Shown: positions 1-9,716, counted from the first letter of the stretch. The stretch is DNA of 64,000 nt from Ekhidna lutea (GCF_900188325.1 NZ_FZPD01000002.1:496001-560000), one strand, 5' to 3'. Notes: generated by a model not told the origin, from the letters alone. Made by a program: numbers and translations.

Positions 1-351
1 GCCGGCTTCCACAGCCAATACCATGGTCACACTACTCACGATGAGGATGAATGTCATAATACCAACGAAAACAAGTGGAAGCTCAACACCATGTAAAAAT
101 GGAACAGCCTCAAAAACCTTTTCAGGAATTGGCCACCATTCTTGTGAGAATGTAAAGTTCTCAACTGTTCCTTCATACGCCTGGTGGCTGAAACGGATCA
201 AACCGTAGGTGATCAATAAAGCAGAGAATGTGAAGGCATCTGACAATAGGAAAAACCACATCATCAGCTTGCCGTAGCTTGCTTTCATAGGTGATACACC
301 GCCACCCCAGATATTCTTCTTTTCTTCTACTATTACAGCCGATTCAGCCAT
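1..351 (-). CDS. ctaE: Cytochrome c oxidase subunit III, second copy (partial, 3' end outside window)
   Basis: This is the N-terminal 117 codons of a haem-copper oxidase subunit III; the rest lies before base 1. The protein begins MAESAVIVEEKKNIWGGG and then shows a first membrane helix with the family-typical stretch MMWFFLLSDAFTFSALL, followed by an extramembrane loop and a second helix near residues 92-112. Subunit III is a non-catalytic membrane subunit that stabilises subunit I. The ATG at 351-349 lies 18 nt after the stop of another subunit III-like gene, so the operon has two consecutive ctaE-type genes, an arrangement common in Bacteroidota. It is the last visible gene of the act-cta operon. 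Confidence 0.9.
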   Translation of the reverse strand, partial: MAESAVIVEEKKNIWGGGVSPMKASYGKLMMWFFLLSDAFTFSALLITYGLIRFSHQAYEGTVENFTFSQEWWPIPEKVFEAVPFLHGVELPLVFVGIMTFILIVSSVTMVLAVEAG

Positions 352-369
352 TCGTTTAGGTATTTAGGT

Positions 370-945
370 TTAATTATTGAAAATCAAAAATAAGTATAAA
401 TACAACCAAAGTCCACCAAGAAAATGCCAGAAAGTGGTACACATTTCCATACGAACCATACTTTTGGAATGAACCTTATACTTAAATGCTTTTACAAGGA
501 CAATAAAAAGGAAAATGATCGCTCCTGCAAGGTGAACAACATGTAATCCTGTGAATATATAGACAAATGATCCCGCAGGATTCCCAACAAAATGATGTCC
601 ATTTTCCACGAGTTGACCCCAGGCATTAAATTGACCAACAATGAAGGCGATTGCCAGCATAGCTGTGATCCCAAGTCCTATCCTAATGTTTTTGATGTTG
701 TTTCTTTTCGCAGAAATATACGCAAAGTGCATACTTATACTACTCAACACGATCACAACCGTTGTATACTGAAACAGCGAGGGGAAATCGATATACACCC
801 AATTTCCAACTGACTTCTTCACAATATATGCGCTGGATAGCGAGATGAATATCATCACTACCGATACCAGAAACAACCACATCGCAAATTTCTGCGGATG
901 CATCGACCTTACCTGATTATTCTTCACTTCCATCTCTCCTGTCAT
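370..945 (-). CDS. ctaE: Cytochrome c oxidase subunit III-like protein, first copy
   Basis: A 191-residue membrane protein of the haem-copper oxidase subunit III family. It has about five membrane segments and the family signatures FAMWLFLVSVVMIFISLSSA near the N-terminus, FTGLHVVHLAGAI near residue 130 and TTFWHFLGGLWLYLYLFLIF at the C-terminus. It is short compared with classical subunit III (about 260 residues) but of the size seen for the first of two tandem copies in Bacteroidota. The start codon overlaps the stop of ctaB by 4 nt, so translation is probably coupled. It is likely a structural subunit of the aa3 oxidase encoded just upstream. Confidence 0.9.
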   Translation of the reverse strand: MTGEMEVKNNQVRSMHPQKFAMWLFLVSVVMIFISLSSAYIVKKSVGNWVYIDFPSLFQYTTVVIVLSSISMHFAYISAKRNNIKNIRIGLGITAMLAIAFIVGQFNAWGQLVENGHHFVGNPAGSFVYIFTGLHVVHLAGAIIFLFIVLVKAFKYKVHSKSMVRMEMCTTFWHFLGGLWLYLYLFLIFNN

Positions 946-1832
946 AGCTTATCTAATAAAAATGTTATCTGTACGATCGGCAAGTAAATGAAGGACCCGA
1001 ACATGATCCTTCGTGCTTTCTGATTCGATGTATCTTTCATCAGGCTAAATGTGGTGGCGAGAAATAACACCCCACAAATAGTCGCAACCACTCCACTGGT
1101 CAATCCTGTAAGTCCAAACATGGTGGGTAGTAAGCCCAATGGTAATAAAAACAACGTATAGACCATGATGTTTATCGCCGTATTCAAATCTTTTGATCCC
1201 CCTCCCGGAAGTAACTTAAAGCCTGCCTTTTTATAGTCTTCGTCCGATACCCAGGCAATCGCCCAAAAGTGGGGAAACTGCCAGATGAATTGAATGCCAA
1301 AGATGATCATCGCCTCATATGAAAGCACACCACTTGCAGCAGCCCACCCAATCATTGGTGGCAGTGCTCCAGGGATGGCACCAACAAATACGGCTATTGA
1401 TCCCACTCGCTTAAGCGGTGTGTACACAAATGCATATAGAAGCAGTGAAAGCAATGATAATGCTGTAGCCAATATGTTTGTGGCAATGAGCATCATTCCC
1501 AATCCGGCGACACCTGTGATGATGCTAAACCAAACTGCTTCTGTATCAGTGATTCGATTGGAAGGTATTGGTCTATTCCGGGTACGATTCATGATCGCAT
1601 CGTACTTTTGCTCTATTACCTGATTGATGGTGACCGACGATCCTGAAACAAGGAATCCTGCTAATAAAAAGAGTACAAAACTTCCCCAGTTTATTGATGA
1701 CTGACTTGCTAAAGCGTATCCAAACCCGGATGAAAAAACGACCAAAAATGAAAGTCTTGGCTTGAGCAATTCATAGAAGGCTTTCAGTCTGGTAGCCGTT
1801 GTAAGATCGATATGTGAAACAGTTGAATTCAC
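942..1832 (-). CDS. ctaB: Protohaem IX farnesyltransferase (haem O synthase)
   Basis: Transfers a farnesyl group to protohaem IX to make haem O, the first step to haem A. It is a 296-residue UbiA-family membrane protein with about eight or nine helices. The prenyl-diphosphate site is visible near residues 70-90: NQVIEQKYDAIMNRTRNRPI, with Asn-x3-Glu-x3-Asp in place of the usual Asn-x3-Asp-x3-Asp and the conserved YDxxMxRTxxRP. A second conserved stretch, HFWAIAWVSDEDYKKAG, lies near residue 188. It overlaps ctaA by 4 nt upstream and the first ctaE by 4 nt downstream, so it makes haem precursor for the oxidase of the same operon. Confidence 0.96.
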   Translation of the reverse strand: MNSTVSHIDLTTATRLKAFYELLKPRLSFLVVFSSGFGYALASQSSINWGSFVLFLLAGFLVSGSSVTINQVIEQKYDAIMNRTRNRPIPSNRITDTEAVWFSIITGVAGLGMMLIATNILATALSLLSLLLYAFVYTPLKRVGSIAVFVGAIPGALPPMIGWAAASGVLSYEAMIIFGIQFIWQFPHFWAIAWVSDEDYKKAGFKLLPGGGSKDLNTAINIMVYTLFLLPLGLLPTMFGLTGLTSGVVATICGVLFLATTFSLMKDTSNQKARRIMFGSFIYLPIVQITFLLDKL

Positions 1833-2848
1833 TTCTGAAACTTGAGTCGCAAAGTTAAGTAAAACAGGTAGCTAAATATGCCCACAGCTAAAATTAAATG
1901 CAGAGGTTGCAGCCAAAAGGGAAAAGAAAATTTAACCATTCCGATTCCGGCAATCATCGCTAAAAAAACAAGGAATACGTTACCCAGTGTGGCATTTACC
2001 AACCAAACCTCCTTGGTTTTACGAGCGTAATAAAAGGAGATAACTGCACCAATCATAATCAACCAGGAATAAGATCTGTGAATCTGAAAGTTGGTTGAAA
2101 GTTGATTGACCCAACCCTCTCTTCCAATCGTTGAAACAAGCATTTCATCAATGACTCCACGAACTTCGGTCCCAAGGATCAACTGCGGAATAAACAGCAC
2201 CAATGTAACTGTGCTGATTAGTTTAAGTGGCTTGTGCGTGTAATGAGGTAATTCCCTAACTCTAACATTCATCCATATTAGCAAGGCCACAATCAACAAG
2301 GCCAGTAGCATGTGAAACGTGATGAATCCGTGTAGAAGGTTGGTAGACACCACAAGTGATCCAACCCAACCCTGGAAACCCGTTAGTACAAATATCAATA
2401 CTCCCATCAATGGAATGAAGAATGACTTCTTTCTAAAAGCAAAGGAAAATATCATATTCAGGAAAACCAGGAAACCAATTAATACGCCCACCAATCGGTT
2501 TATGTATTCGATCCAGGCTTTGGTCACATCAAACTCCTGCTCAACCAAAACATCAGGATCTTTAGTTATTTGGTCGCTTAGCTTTTCATATCCGAACCGA
2601 TCAAACATGTTAGCCAATCGCTCATTTTTAGCAATTCGCTGTTCTCGAAAGATATCTTGATAGTTTTCAGGTAATCCCTCCGCAGTAGTAGGCGGAATAT
2701 ACGAGCCAAAGCATTTGGGCCAGTCAGGGCAACCCATTCCGGCTCCCATCACTCTCACAATGCTTCCCACCAGGATCAGTACGAGTACTGATCCTAGCGT
2801 GATTGCATTGATTCTTAGAAAATTCCTTTGATTAATTAACTTTTTCAA
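1829..2848 (-). CDS. ctaA: Haem A synthase, COX15/CtaA family
   Basis: Oxidises the C8 methyl of haem O to the formyl group of haem A. The 339-residue protein has about eight membrane helices. The first is followed by GSIVRVMGAGMGCPDWPKC, a COX15-type signature with two cysteines in the first external loop, and a long charged loop precedes the helix carrying the EYINRLVG motif. Conserved histidines lie at NLLHGFITFH and NFQIHRSYSW, the likely haem ligands. The start lies 17 nt inside the 3' end of ctaD and the stop overlaps ctaB by 4 nt. Together with CtaB it supplies haem A to the oxidase. Confidence 0.95.
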   Translation of the reverse strand: MKKLINQRNFLRINAITLGSVLVLILVGSIVRVMGAGMGCPDWPKCFGSYIPPTTAEGLPENYQDIFREQRIAKNERLANMFDRFGYEKLSDQITKDPDVLVEQEFDVTKAWIEYINRLVGVLIGFLVFLNMIFSFAFRKKSFFIPLMGVLIFVLTGFQGWVGSLVVSTNLLHGFITFHMLLALLIVALLIWMNVRVRELPHYTHKPLKLISTVTLVLFIPQLILGTEVRGVIDEMLVSTIGREGWVNQLSTNFQIHRSYSWLIMIGAVISFYYARKTKEVWLVNATLGNVFLVFLAMIAGIGMVKFSFPFWLQPLHLILAVGIFSYLFYLTLRLKFQK

Positions 2849-4694
2849 CTCCTGTCAAATCTTCTTCCTTCGTTAGCTCTTCTTCGTGCTCAAGGTTAGA
2901 TTCCGGAGTGTGTGAGTAAGGTACGGTCTGAGGGATGAAATCATCCTTCGCGCCCGGCTTACTGTAGTCATATGGCCATCTGAATATTTTCGGAATTGCT
3001 CCTACCCAGTTCCCGTGACCAGGGAATCTTGGAGTTGTCCATTCCATCGTATTTGATTTCCATGGGTTTGCAGGTGCAAGCTTCCCTCTAAAAATCGAGT
3101 AGAAGAAATTGAAGAGGAAGATAAATTGCGCCGCAAAAGTCAAAATAGCTGCAATACTTACCAGCGCATTCAAGTCACCGTAAATACTGAATGTTTCGAA
3201 TGATGTAAACGAGTAATATCTTCTTGGAAATCCTGCGATACCGATGTAGTGTAGCGGGAAGAATACCAGGTAGATACCTATAAACGATAGCCAGAAGTGA
3301 ACCTTACCAAGCTTATCATCCATCATTCTTCCGAACATCTTAGGGAACCAGTGATACACACCAGCAAGCATTCCAAAGAATGATGCACTACCCATCACAA
3401 GGTGAAAGTGAGCCACTACAAAGTATGTGTCGTGCAAATTGATATCAAGCACGGAGTTTCCAAGGAAAATACCCGTCAAACCACCCGATATAAAGAAGGA
3501 TACCAAACCAATTGAGAACAACATGGCTGGCGTAAACACAATATTCCCCTTCCAAAGTGTTGTAATATAGTTGAAGGCCTTAATTGCAGATGGAACCGCA
3601 ATGATCAGGGTCAGAATAGTAAATACCGAGCCTAGGAATGGGTTCATTCCTGTTACGAACATATGGTGTGCCCATACCACGAAAGATAAGAATCCAATAC
3701 CAAGAATAGATCCAATCATCGCTTTGTATCCGAAAATCGGCTTACGTGCATTAGTTGCAATAATTTCAGATGTAATTCCCAGTGCAGGTAGAATCACAAT
3801 GTATACCTCAGGGTGTCCAAGGAACCAGAAAAGATGTTGATATAAGATTGGACTACCTCCTACATTCGGTAAGGCTTCACCTGCTATGAATATCTCTGAT
3901 AGGTAAAAGCTTGTTCCGAAAGATCGATCGAAGATCAGCAACAAAGCTGCTGATAGAAGTACAGGGAACGAAAGCAATCCTAAAATGGCTGTTACAAAGA
4001 ATGCCCAGATTGTCAATGGCAATCTTGAGAAAGACATACCATGCGTTCGAAGGTTAATGATTGTTGTGATGTAGTTGATACCACCTAGCAATGAAGAGGC
4101 GATAAACAACGCCATGGACACCAGCCACATAGTCATACCTGCTGCAGAACCTTTTATGGCCTGCGGTAATGCACTTAATGGCGGATAAACGGTCCAGCCA
4201 CCTCCTGCAGGTCCCGTTTCTAAAAACAATGAAATGAACATTACTACACTGGAAGCAAAGAAGAACCAGTACGAAAGCATGTTCATAAACCCGGAGGCCA
4301 TGTCACGTGCTCCAATCTGAAGAGGAATCAAGAAGTTTGAGAATGTACCACTCAATCCGGCTGTCAATACAAAGAATACCATGATGGTACCATGCATCGT
4401 CACCAATGCGAGATAAAACTCTGCATCTAGTTTTCCTTCAGGTGTAATCCACTGACCAAGCATAGGTCTCAACCATTCCAGACTCATTTCCGGGAAGCCC
4501 AGTTGTAATCTGAAAATGATAGAAAGTCCACCGCCAATAATTGCCCAGAAAATTCCTGTAATAAGGAATTGCTTAGCAATCATTTTATGGTCTGTCGTGA
4601 AAATATACTTACTCACAAACCCCTGCTCATGATGCTCATCGTGATGATCGTCGTGAGCTAAATCTTCCTGAAGATGTATATCCGTTACTGACAT
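2832..4694 (-). CDS. ctaD: Cytochrome c oxidase subunit I (aa3-type)
   Basis: Catalytic subunit that reduces O2 at the haem a3-CuB centre and pumps protons across the inner membrane. The 620-residue protein has twelve predicted helices. Visible ligands are the low-spin haem histidine in TMHGTIMVFF, the CuB His and cross-linked Tyr in GHPEVYIVILPALG (about residue 294; HPEVY points to an A-type oxidase), the two CuB histidines in WAHHMFVTGM, and the haem a3/a histidines in HDTYFVVAHFHLVMG. The cytoplasmic N-terminus has an unusual cluster, HDDHHDEHHEQG, before the first helix. It starts 6 nt after ctaC and overlaps ctaA by 17 nt. Confidence 0.98.
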   Translation of the reverse strand: MSVTDIHLQEDLAHDDHHDEHHEQGFVSKYIFTTDHKMIAKQFLITGIFWAIIGGGLSIIFRLQLGFPEMSLEWLRPMLGQWITPEGKLDAEFYLALVTMHGTIMVFFVLTAGLSGTFSNFLIPLQIGARDMASGFMNMLSYWFFFASSVVMFISLFLETGPAGGGWTVYPPLSALPQAIKGSAAGMTMWLVSMALFIASSLLGGINYITTIINLRTHGMSFSRLPLTIWAFFVTAILGLLSFPVLLSAALLLIFDRSFGTSFYLSEIFIAGEALPNVGGSPILYQHLFWFLGHPEVYIVILPALGITSEIIATNARKPIFGYKAMIGSILGIGFLSFVVWAHHMFVTGMNPFLGSVFTILTLIIAVPSAIKAFNYITTLWKGNIVFTPAMLFSIGLVSFFISGGLTGIFLGNSVLDINLHDTYFVVAHFHLVMGSASFFGMLAGVYHWFPKMFGRMMDDKLGKVHFWLSFIGIYLVFFPLHYIGIAGFPRRYYSFTSFETFSIYGDLNALVSIAAILTFAAQFIFLFNFFYSIFRGKLAPANPWKSNTMEWTTPRFPGHGNWVGAIPKIFRWPYDYSKPGAKDDFIPQTVPYSHTPESNLEHEEELTKEEDLTGVEKVN

Positions 4695-4700
4695 ATCTAA

Positions 4701-5789
4701 TTATTTTGAACTGCTTGCAGCAGATGTAACCTTTTGTTCGTTCTCAATGTTTTCAATTCCTGCAGCAATTTTAGCCGCTTCCTTCAGTTCCTCCGGAACT
4801 TCGCTTAGGTAACCAGGATTTTGCTTTAAGAAAGTGTTTTCCTGTGTCTCTTTATACCATGAATCGTATTCATCTTGCTCCAATACTGTGATAAGTCCTT
4901 TCATACCGTAATGACTCTTTCCACAGATTTTGTTGCAAACAAGCTCGTAGTTGAATTCAGGGTTGTCTGTGATCTCTCTCATTTCAGCTGTACTTACTGA
5001 TGGAGTGAACCAAAACTGAGTTGGCATGCCTGGTACCGCGTTCATCTGCATTCTGAAATGCGGATTGTACACACTGTGTATCACATCGCGACCTCTAATT
5101 TTTAGCAATACCGGCTTTCCTTTAGGAAGTACCAGCTGAGTAGGCATGAAATCATCATGTCCTCTCTGGTCTTCCAGGTCAATGCCCATTGAGTTAACTG
5201 CATCAATTTTTCTGAAGTCCGAGCTACCTAGCTCACCATCCTTACCAGGATATCTGAATGCCCATGCATACTGATATCCCATCACCTCAATCACTTCTGC
5301 ATTATCAGGAGCTGGACCAGTAATAACTGACCATTGCTTCAATCCTGAGATAATCAACCATGCTAAAACGATAGCAGGTATGATCGTCCAGATCATCTCC
5401 AATTTGTTATTGTGAGGGTAATAATGTGCCTGATAATTCTCCTTATGTCTGTACTTGTAGCTAAAGCCAAATAAGAAAATCTGTGTCACGATAAACACAA
5501 ACACAGTAATCGCCATAGTGATCCAGAAAAGGTTCTCAGTGATCACAGCATGTTCTGAAGCTATTGGAAGATTGTATGTATCATACTCCTTCATTGAGAA
5601 GTAGAAAAACGCAGCGATACCTCCAACAAGGAACAATATCATTAGTACACCCTGAAAGTTATTTCCAGGAGGAACGTGACTATCACTCTTCTTTTTCTTT
5701 ACAACATCAACTAACGTGGTAACACGGTAGGCTGTGAAAATCACAGCTATAATTAAAACGACCGCTATTACAATAATTAAATTAAGCAT
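4701..5789 (-). CDS. ctaC: Cytochrome c oxidase subunit II (CuA subunit)
   Basis: Receives electrons through the binuclear CuA centre and passes them to subunit I. The 362-residue protein has an N-terminal membrane helix, a second pair of helices around residues 45-110 and a periplasmic cupredoxin domain. The CuA site reads VCNKICGKSHYGM at about residues 281-293, with the upstream ligand in IHSVYNPHF; the position between the cysteines that is usually Glu is Lys. No CxxCH is present, so this is not a caa3-type fusion with cytochrome c. The C-terminal extension of about 60 residues is Ala/Glu/Lys-rich. It lies 17 nt after actF, which suggests direct coupling to alternative complex III. Confidence 0.96.
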   Translation of the reverse strand: MLNLIIVIAVVLIIAVIFTAYRVTTLVDVVKKKKSDSHVPPGNNFQGVLMILFLVGGIAAFFYFSMKEYDTYNLPIASEHAVITENLFWITMAITVFVFIVTQIFLFGFSYKYRHKENYQAHYYPHNNKLEMIWTIIPAIVLAWLIISGLKQWSVITGPAPDNAEVIEVMGYQYAWAFRYPGKDGELGSSDFRKIDAVNSMGIDLEDQRGHDDFMPTQLVLPKGKPVLLKIRGRDVIHSVYNPHFRMQMNAVPGMPTQFWFTPSVSTAEMREITDNPEFNYELVCNKICGKSHYGMKGLITVLEQDEYDSWYKETQENTFLKQNPGYLSEVPEELKEAAKIAAGIENIENEQKVTSAASSSK

Positions 5790-5806
5790 AACCTATCCCT
5801 CACTTA

Positions 5807-7165
5807 TTAAATATGATGATGCAAACTTTCTTTCAACATTGGGTGATTCTTCGCAAACAAAGGAGCTTTCGACAGTGCATTGAATGTCACATAAAGGAAA
5901 GCACTTACGTAAACCAGAATCAACCCTATTTCAAGGAATCCAAATCCCCCATTGTCTCCTACTGTTCCCGGAGAAATCATCAGGTAGAAATCTAACCAGT
6001 GTCCAAAGACAACAGCTGGACAAACAACTTTCAATATTCTTGTGTGTCTCTTAGCATCCCTTGTCATTAAAACCAGGAATGGAAAGAAGAAGTTTATAAT
6101 TAAATTCAAATAGAAAACCGGAGCATAATGATCATCTTTCCATCTATCCAGGAAGTATACAGTCTCTTCCGGAATGTGCGCGTAGTAGATCAATAAAAAC
6201 TGGGAAAACCATATGTATGTCCAGAAAATGGTAAAGGCAAATACAAACTTTCCTAAGTCATGAATGTGGTTTTCATTCACTACTGAAAGTAACCCTTTGT
6301 CCTTCAACATAACCACTATAAACAATGACAATGCCAGGCCTGCTACCCACCAACTGGCAAATGCATACCATCCAAACATGGTGCTAAACCAGTGTACATC
6401 GATAGACATGATCCAGTCCCATGCTGCCATCGAAGATGAAACAGCAAAGAACACAAGAAAAATGGCAGAAGTAGATCTCAGTTTATACCATTTAGTCGTA
6501 CCTCCTTCTATATCTTCAGAGAAAGCAAGACTTCTAAGTTTTCTGAATAGTAAATACCAAACAGCGAAAAAGATCACTAATCGGCCTACCCAGAACAATG
6601 GAAATGCTCCTCCTTCAAGTGGCCAGAAGAAATAGGGGGCCTTCCCCTTTACAATATCATCACCGCCCTCTGCCGCATAAAGATCTGCATGTATCCAGTG
6701 AAAAAGGTCATGTCCACCAACCATAAATACAACGAGCATCAAAACAAATGCAATAGGAAGCCAGCTTCCAAAAGCAAATGGAATCCGCTTCAAGCCGGCT
6801 GACCAGCCTGCCTGTGATGCATACTGGATCGCAAAGAAGAATACTCCGATAATTGCCAATCCGGCAAAGAATACGTTATTAATCCATAGGTTGGATAAAA
6901 GTCTTTTTACAGAAGGGCTGCTTCCATGATGGGCTTCCTCTTCCCCATGCTCATCTGACTCTCCATGCTCTTCAGCACTGTAAGGCTCTTCGCCATGGCC
7001 ATTTTCTACTACTTCAGCGTGATCGTCACCTCCATGGCCAGATCCATGATCGCCAGATCCAAGTGTAAAATACCCTAGCACAGATAGCACTACCCCTACC
7101 AGCAACGTGATGATCAGGCGCTTCTTCGCGGTAGCCGTAAATTCATATCTTTCTTCTGATATCAT
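5807..7165 (-). CDS. actF: Alternative complex III subunit ActF (NrfD-like membrane subunit)
   Basis: One of the two NrfD/PsrC-like integral membrane subunits of quinol:cytochrome c oxidoreductase (alternative complex III). The 452-residue protein has about ten helices, with typical stretches MAAWDWIMSIDVHWFSTMFG and FTIFWTYIWFSQFLLIYYAH. Between helix 1 (residues 17-34) and helix 2 (about 90-110) lies a hydrophilic segment, about residues 36-83, with eight His and many Asp/Glu/Gly, a possible metal-binding loop. The gene sits 7 nt after actE and just before ctaC. The family assignment comes from sequence pattern and gene order; the role in quinol oxidation is known for the family. Confidence 0.93.
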   Translation of the reverse strand: MISEERYEFTATAKKRLIITLLVGVVLSVLGYFTLGSGDHGSGHGGDDHAEVVENGHGEEPYSAEEHGESDEHGEEEAHHGSSPSVKRLLSNLWINNVFFAGLAIIGVFFFAIQYASQAGWSAGLKRIPFAFGSWLPIAFVLMLVVFMVGGHDLFHWIHADLYAAEGGDDIVKGKAPYFFWPLEGGAFPLFWVGRLVIFFAVWYLLFRKLRSLAFSEDIEGGTTKWYKLRSTSAIFLVFFAVSSSMAAWDWIMSIDVHWFSTMFGWYAFASWWVAGLALSLFIVVMLKDKGLLSVVNENHIHDLGKFVFAFTIFWTYIWFSQFLLIYYAHIPEETVYFLDRWKDDHYAPVFYLNLIINFFFPFLVLMTRDAKRHTRILKVVCPAVVFGHWLDFYLMISPGTVGDNGGFGFLEIGLILVYVSAFLYVTFNALSKAPLFAKNHPMLKESLHHHI

Positions 7166-7172
7166 GGTCTAC

Positions 7173-7805
7173 TTAATTCTTCTTTTGCAATTCTTTAACA
7201 TAACGAGCAATTCTCCATCGGTCATCAGGACTAACCTGTGAACCGTGTGCTCCCATCAAACCTTTTCCAAAAGTGATAACATGGAAAATATGACCTTCAG
7301 TGATTTCAAGGTAAGCTGCACCATTCAAGTTAGCAACTCCTGCATAAGCCTCAGCCACGAGTCCATCTCCTGCTCCTTTTTCACCGTGACAATGCTTACA
7401 GTAGCTATCATACAGAGCTTTACCCTCCTTTACTACACTTTCATCATCAGCTGCAAATGGACTCTCCAAAGTGGTTGCAGCCGTTTCCAGATCATCAATG
7501 GTCATGCGTACAGGTAGAGGCTGACCTCTTCTAACCGTATTGGCTACAGGTTCACGCATGTTCATTTTAAATTCATTGTATGGGTTGCTGTTGTAAAACT
7601 CCCCATGACCATCTTCGTCATTTGAATCTAACCAGGAACCTGCGTCCTCATTTTGAATCTGCGTTAAAGGCTCATACGGTGTAGAATGATACATCTGAGG
7701 TGCATATTCCAATCCAGTGTCATCCACACCGGCAGCACATGAAGCTACGAGTGCTCCTACTGTGATAATCCCTAAATATCTAAGTGTCTTTAGCTTCATT
7801 ATCAA
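7173..7805 (-). CDS. actE: Alternative complex III subunit ActE (monohaem cytochrome c lipoprotein)
   Basis: A 210-residue periplasmic cytochrome c of alternative complex III. The N-terminus is a lipoprotein signal with lipobox ALVASC (Cys about residue 23), so it is probably anchored to the membrane by lipid. A single haem-binding motif, CKHCHGEKGAGDG, occurs near residue 137, and a likely distal Met is in GKGLMGAHGSQV. The start overlaps the actD stop by 4 nt; an ATG two codons downstream is an alternative start. Its position before actF and ctaC fits a role in passing electrons toward cytochrome oxidase. Confidence 0.93.
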   Translation of the reverse strand: MIMKLKTLRYLGIITVGALVASCAAGVDDTGLEYAPQMYHSTPYEPLTQIQNEDAGSWLDSNDEDGHGEFYNSNPYNEFKMNMREPVANTVRRGQPLPVRMTIDDLETAATTLESPFAADDESVVKEGKALYDSYCKHCHGEKGAGDGLVAEAYAGVANLNGAAYLEITEGHIFHVITFGKGLMGAHGSQVSPDDRWRIARYVKELQKKN

Positions 7806-8329
7806 TCAAACTTTTTGTTGTTAACCTCTGATGCTCCACTACTCTGCAATACTTTCTTAATGTCTGCTTCAGATTTATCATTTCGATCCAAATCGATGGC
7901 CATTACATGCTTATCATCGGTAATTCGGATATCGTATATTCTTGGCTTGCCCCATGGCTTCAAATTTGAAATCACGAAGAATGTACCAACCATGCCGAAA
8001 GAGGCAAGCAATACAGTCATTTCAAATGTTACTGGAATAAAAGATGGGATCGGAATGTAATCTTTACCTCCAATGATCATTGGCCAGTCGATTCCCATCA
8101 TACCAATCATCATGGTCAAAGCCAGGCATGTACCTGTAATCCCAAACAAGAATGCGGCAATTGATAACCAGCTTCTTTTATAGCCTAGCACGTCATCGAT
8201 TCCATGAACAGGAAATGGAGAATAAACCTCTTCGATTTTTACACCGGATTCCCGAACTGCTGTGATGGCATCCATCAAAACATCCTCATCCTCATAGACG
8301 CCCAGTACGTAATTCGTTCCTTGAGACAT
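7802..8329 (-). CDS. actD: Alternative complex III subunit ActD (DUF3341)
   Basis: A 175-residue DUF3341 protein, the small membrane subunit of alternative complex III. The N-terminal cytoplasmic part (GVYEDEDVLMDAITAVRESG, then the conserved EVYSPFPVHGID near residue 35) precedes two membrane helices (about residues 55-78 and 100-123). A soluble C-terminal part ends in a Lys/Asn-rich tail. In described complexes ActD packs beside the two NrfD-like subunits and has no cofactor. It follows actC by 10 nt and overlaps actE by 4 nt. Confidence 0.94.
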   Translation of the reverse strand: MSQGTNYVLGVYEDEDVLMDAITAVRESGVKIEEVYSPFPVHGIDDVLGYKRSWLSIAAFLFGITGTCLALTMMIGMMGIDWPMIIGGKDYIPIPSFIPVTFEMTVLLASFGMVGTFFVISNLKPWGKPRIYDIRITDDKHVMAIDLDRNDKSEADIKKVLQSSGASEVNNKKFD

Positions 8330-8339
8330 AATCTAATCT

Positions 8340-9716
8340 TTAATTACCCGACTTAGTCGGCTTTTGTCCAGTTGCTTTAATAATACTCTTTACTTCAGCC
8401 ATGTTAATTACAGGGAAGAACTTCGCAAATAGGAAGAAAGCTGTAAAGAACAAACCGAAAGTGAACACATACACTCCCACATCATACCATGTTGGGTAGA
8501 ACATCGCCCAACTTGATGGAAGGTAGTCTCTGTGCAATGAAGTCACGATAATTACAAATCGCTCGAACCACATTCCAATGTTTACAATGATTGAAATGAC
8601 GAAAGTCGCTGCGATGTTTGTTCTGATTTTCTTGAACCAGAACAGCTGTGGTGAAATTACATTACACGTCATCATTGACCAGTATGCCCACCAATAAGGA
8701 CCTGTAGCCCTGTTGATAAATGCATATTGCTCCGCTTCAACTCCTGAATACCAGGCGATGAAGAACTCAGTGATGTATGCAATACCTACAATCGATCCTG
8801 TCACAATGATGATGATGTTCATCAATTCGATGTGCTGAATCGTGATATAATCTTCGAGCTTGTATGCTTTTCTTGTTACCAAAAGAAGCGTTAGTACCAT
8901 TGCAAACCCTGAGAAAATCGCTCCTGCCACAAAGTAAGGAGGGAAAATGGTCGTGTGCCATCCCGGGATCACTGAGGTTGCAAAGTCAAACGATACAATG
9001 GTGTGTACAGAAAGTACAAGTGGTGTAGCTAACCCTGCCAACACAAGAGAAACGGTCTCGTAATGTGACCATGTTTTCGCTCCACCTGTCCATCCGAAGC
9101 TAAGTGCTCCGTAAATGGCTTTTGAAATTTTGTTTGTAGCTCTGTCACGAATAGTGGCAAAATCAGGAATCAGACCGATGTACCAGAACACCAATGAAAC
9201 AGAGAAGTAAGTTGAGATTGCGAATACATCCCAAAGTAGCGGTGAGTTAAAGTTTACCCACAAAGAACCAAATGTATTCGGAAGCGGCAATGCCCAGTAA
9301 AACCCTAACCACGGTCGACCCATGTGAAGAACCGGGAACATAGCAGCACAGATTACAGCAAAAATCGTCATCGCTTCAGATGCCCGGTTAATGGACATTC
9401 TCCATCGCTGACGGAATAGTAAGAGTACTGCAGAAATCAATGTACCTGCGTGACCGATACCTACCCACCATACGAAGTTGGTGATATCCCAGGCCCATCC
9501 TACTGTTTTGTTAAGACCCCACATTCCGATTCCATCCCAAAGAGTAATTGCTACTGCATACCCTCCGGCAAGGAGAAGTGCCAAAGAGACGGCCATAGCC
9601 AGCATCCACGTTACCGTAGGTTTCTGCTCTACTCTTCCAGCAATATCCTCAGAAACATCGTGGAGTGTCTTTCCACCCGTTACTAAGGGTATCCGTACTT
9701 CTGATTCTGCGTGCAT
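8340..9716 (-). CDS. actC: Alternative complex III subunit ActC (NrfD-like, quinol-binding)
   Basis: A 458-residue NrfD/PsrC-family membrane protein with about ten helices, the larger membrane partner of ActB. Recognisable stretches are [40 protein letters not shown] and [19 protein letters not shown]. In characterised alternative complex III this subunit carries the menaquinol site near the Fe-S clusters of ActB. The start codon overlaps the actB stop by one base (TAATG), so the two are probably translationally coupled. It ends 10 nt before actD. Confidence 0.95.
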   Translation of the reverse strand: MHAESEVRIPLVTGGKTLHDVSEDIAGRVEQKPTVTWMLAMAVSLALLLAGGYAVAITLWDGIGMWGLNKTVGWAWDITNFVWWVGIGHAGTLISAVLLLFRQRWRMSINRASEAMTIFAVICAAMFPVLHMGRPWLGFYWALPLPNTFGSLWVNFNSPLLWDVFAISTYFSVSLVFWYIGLIPDFATIRDRATNKISKAIYGALSFGWTGGAKTWSHYETVSLVLAGLATPLVLSVHTIVSFDFATSVIPGWHTTIFPPYFVAGAIFSGFAMVLTLLLVTRKAYKLEDYITIQHIELMNIIIIVTGSIVGIAYITEFFIAWYSGVEAEQYAFINRATGPYWWAYWSMMTCNVISPQLFWFKKIRTNIAATFVISIIVNIGMWFERFVIIVTSLHRDYLPSSWAMFYPTWYDVGVYVFTFGLFFTAFFLFAKFFPVINMAEVKSIIKATGQKPTKSGN

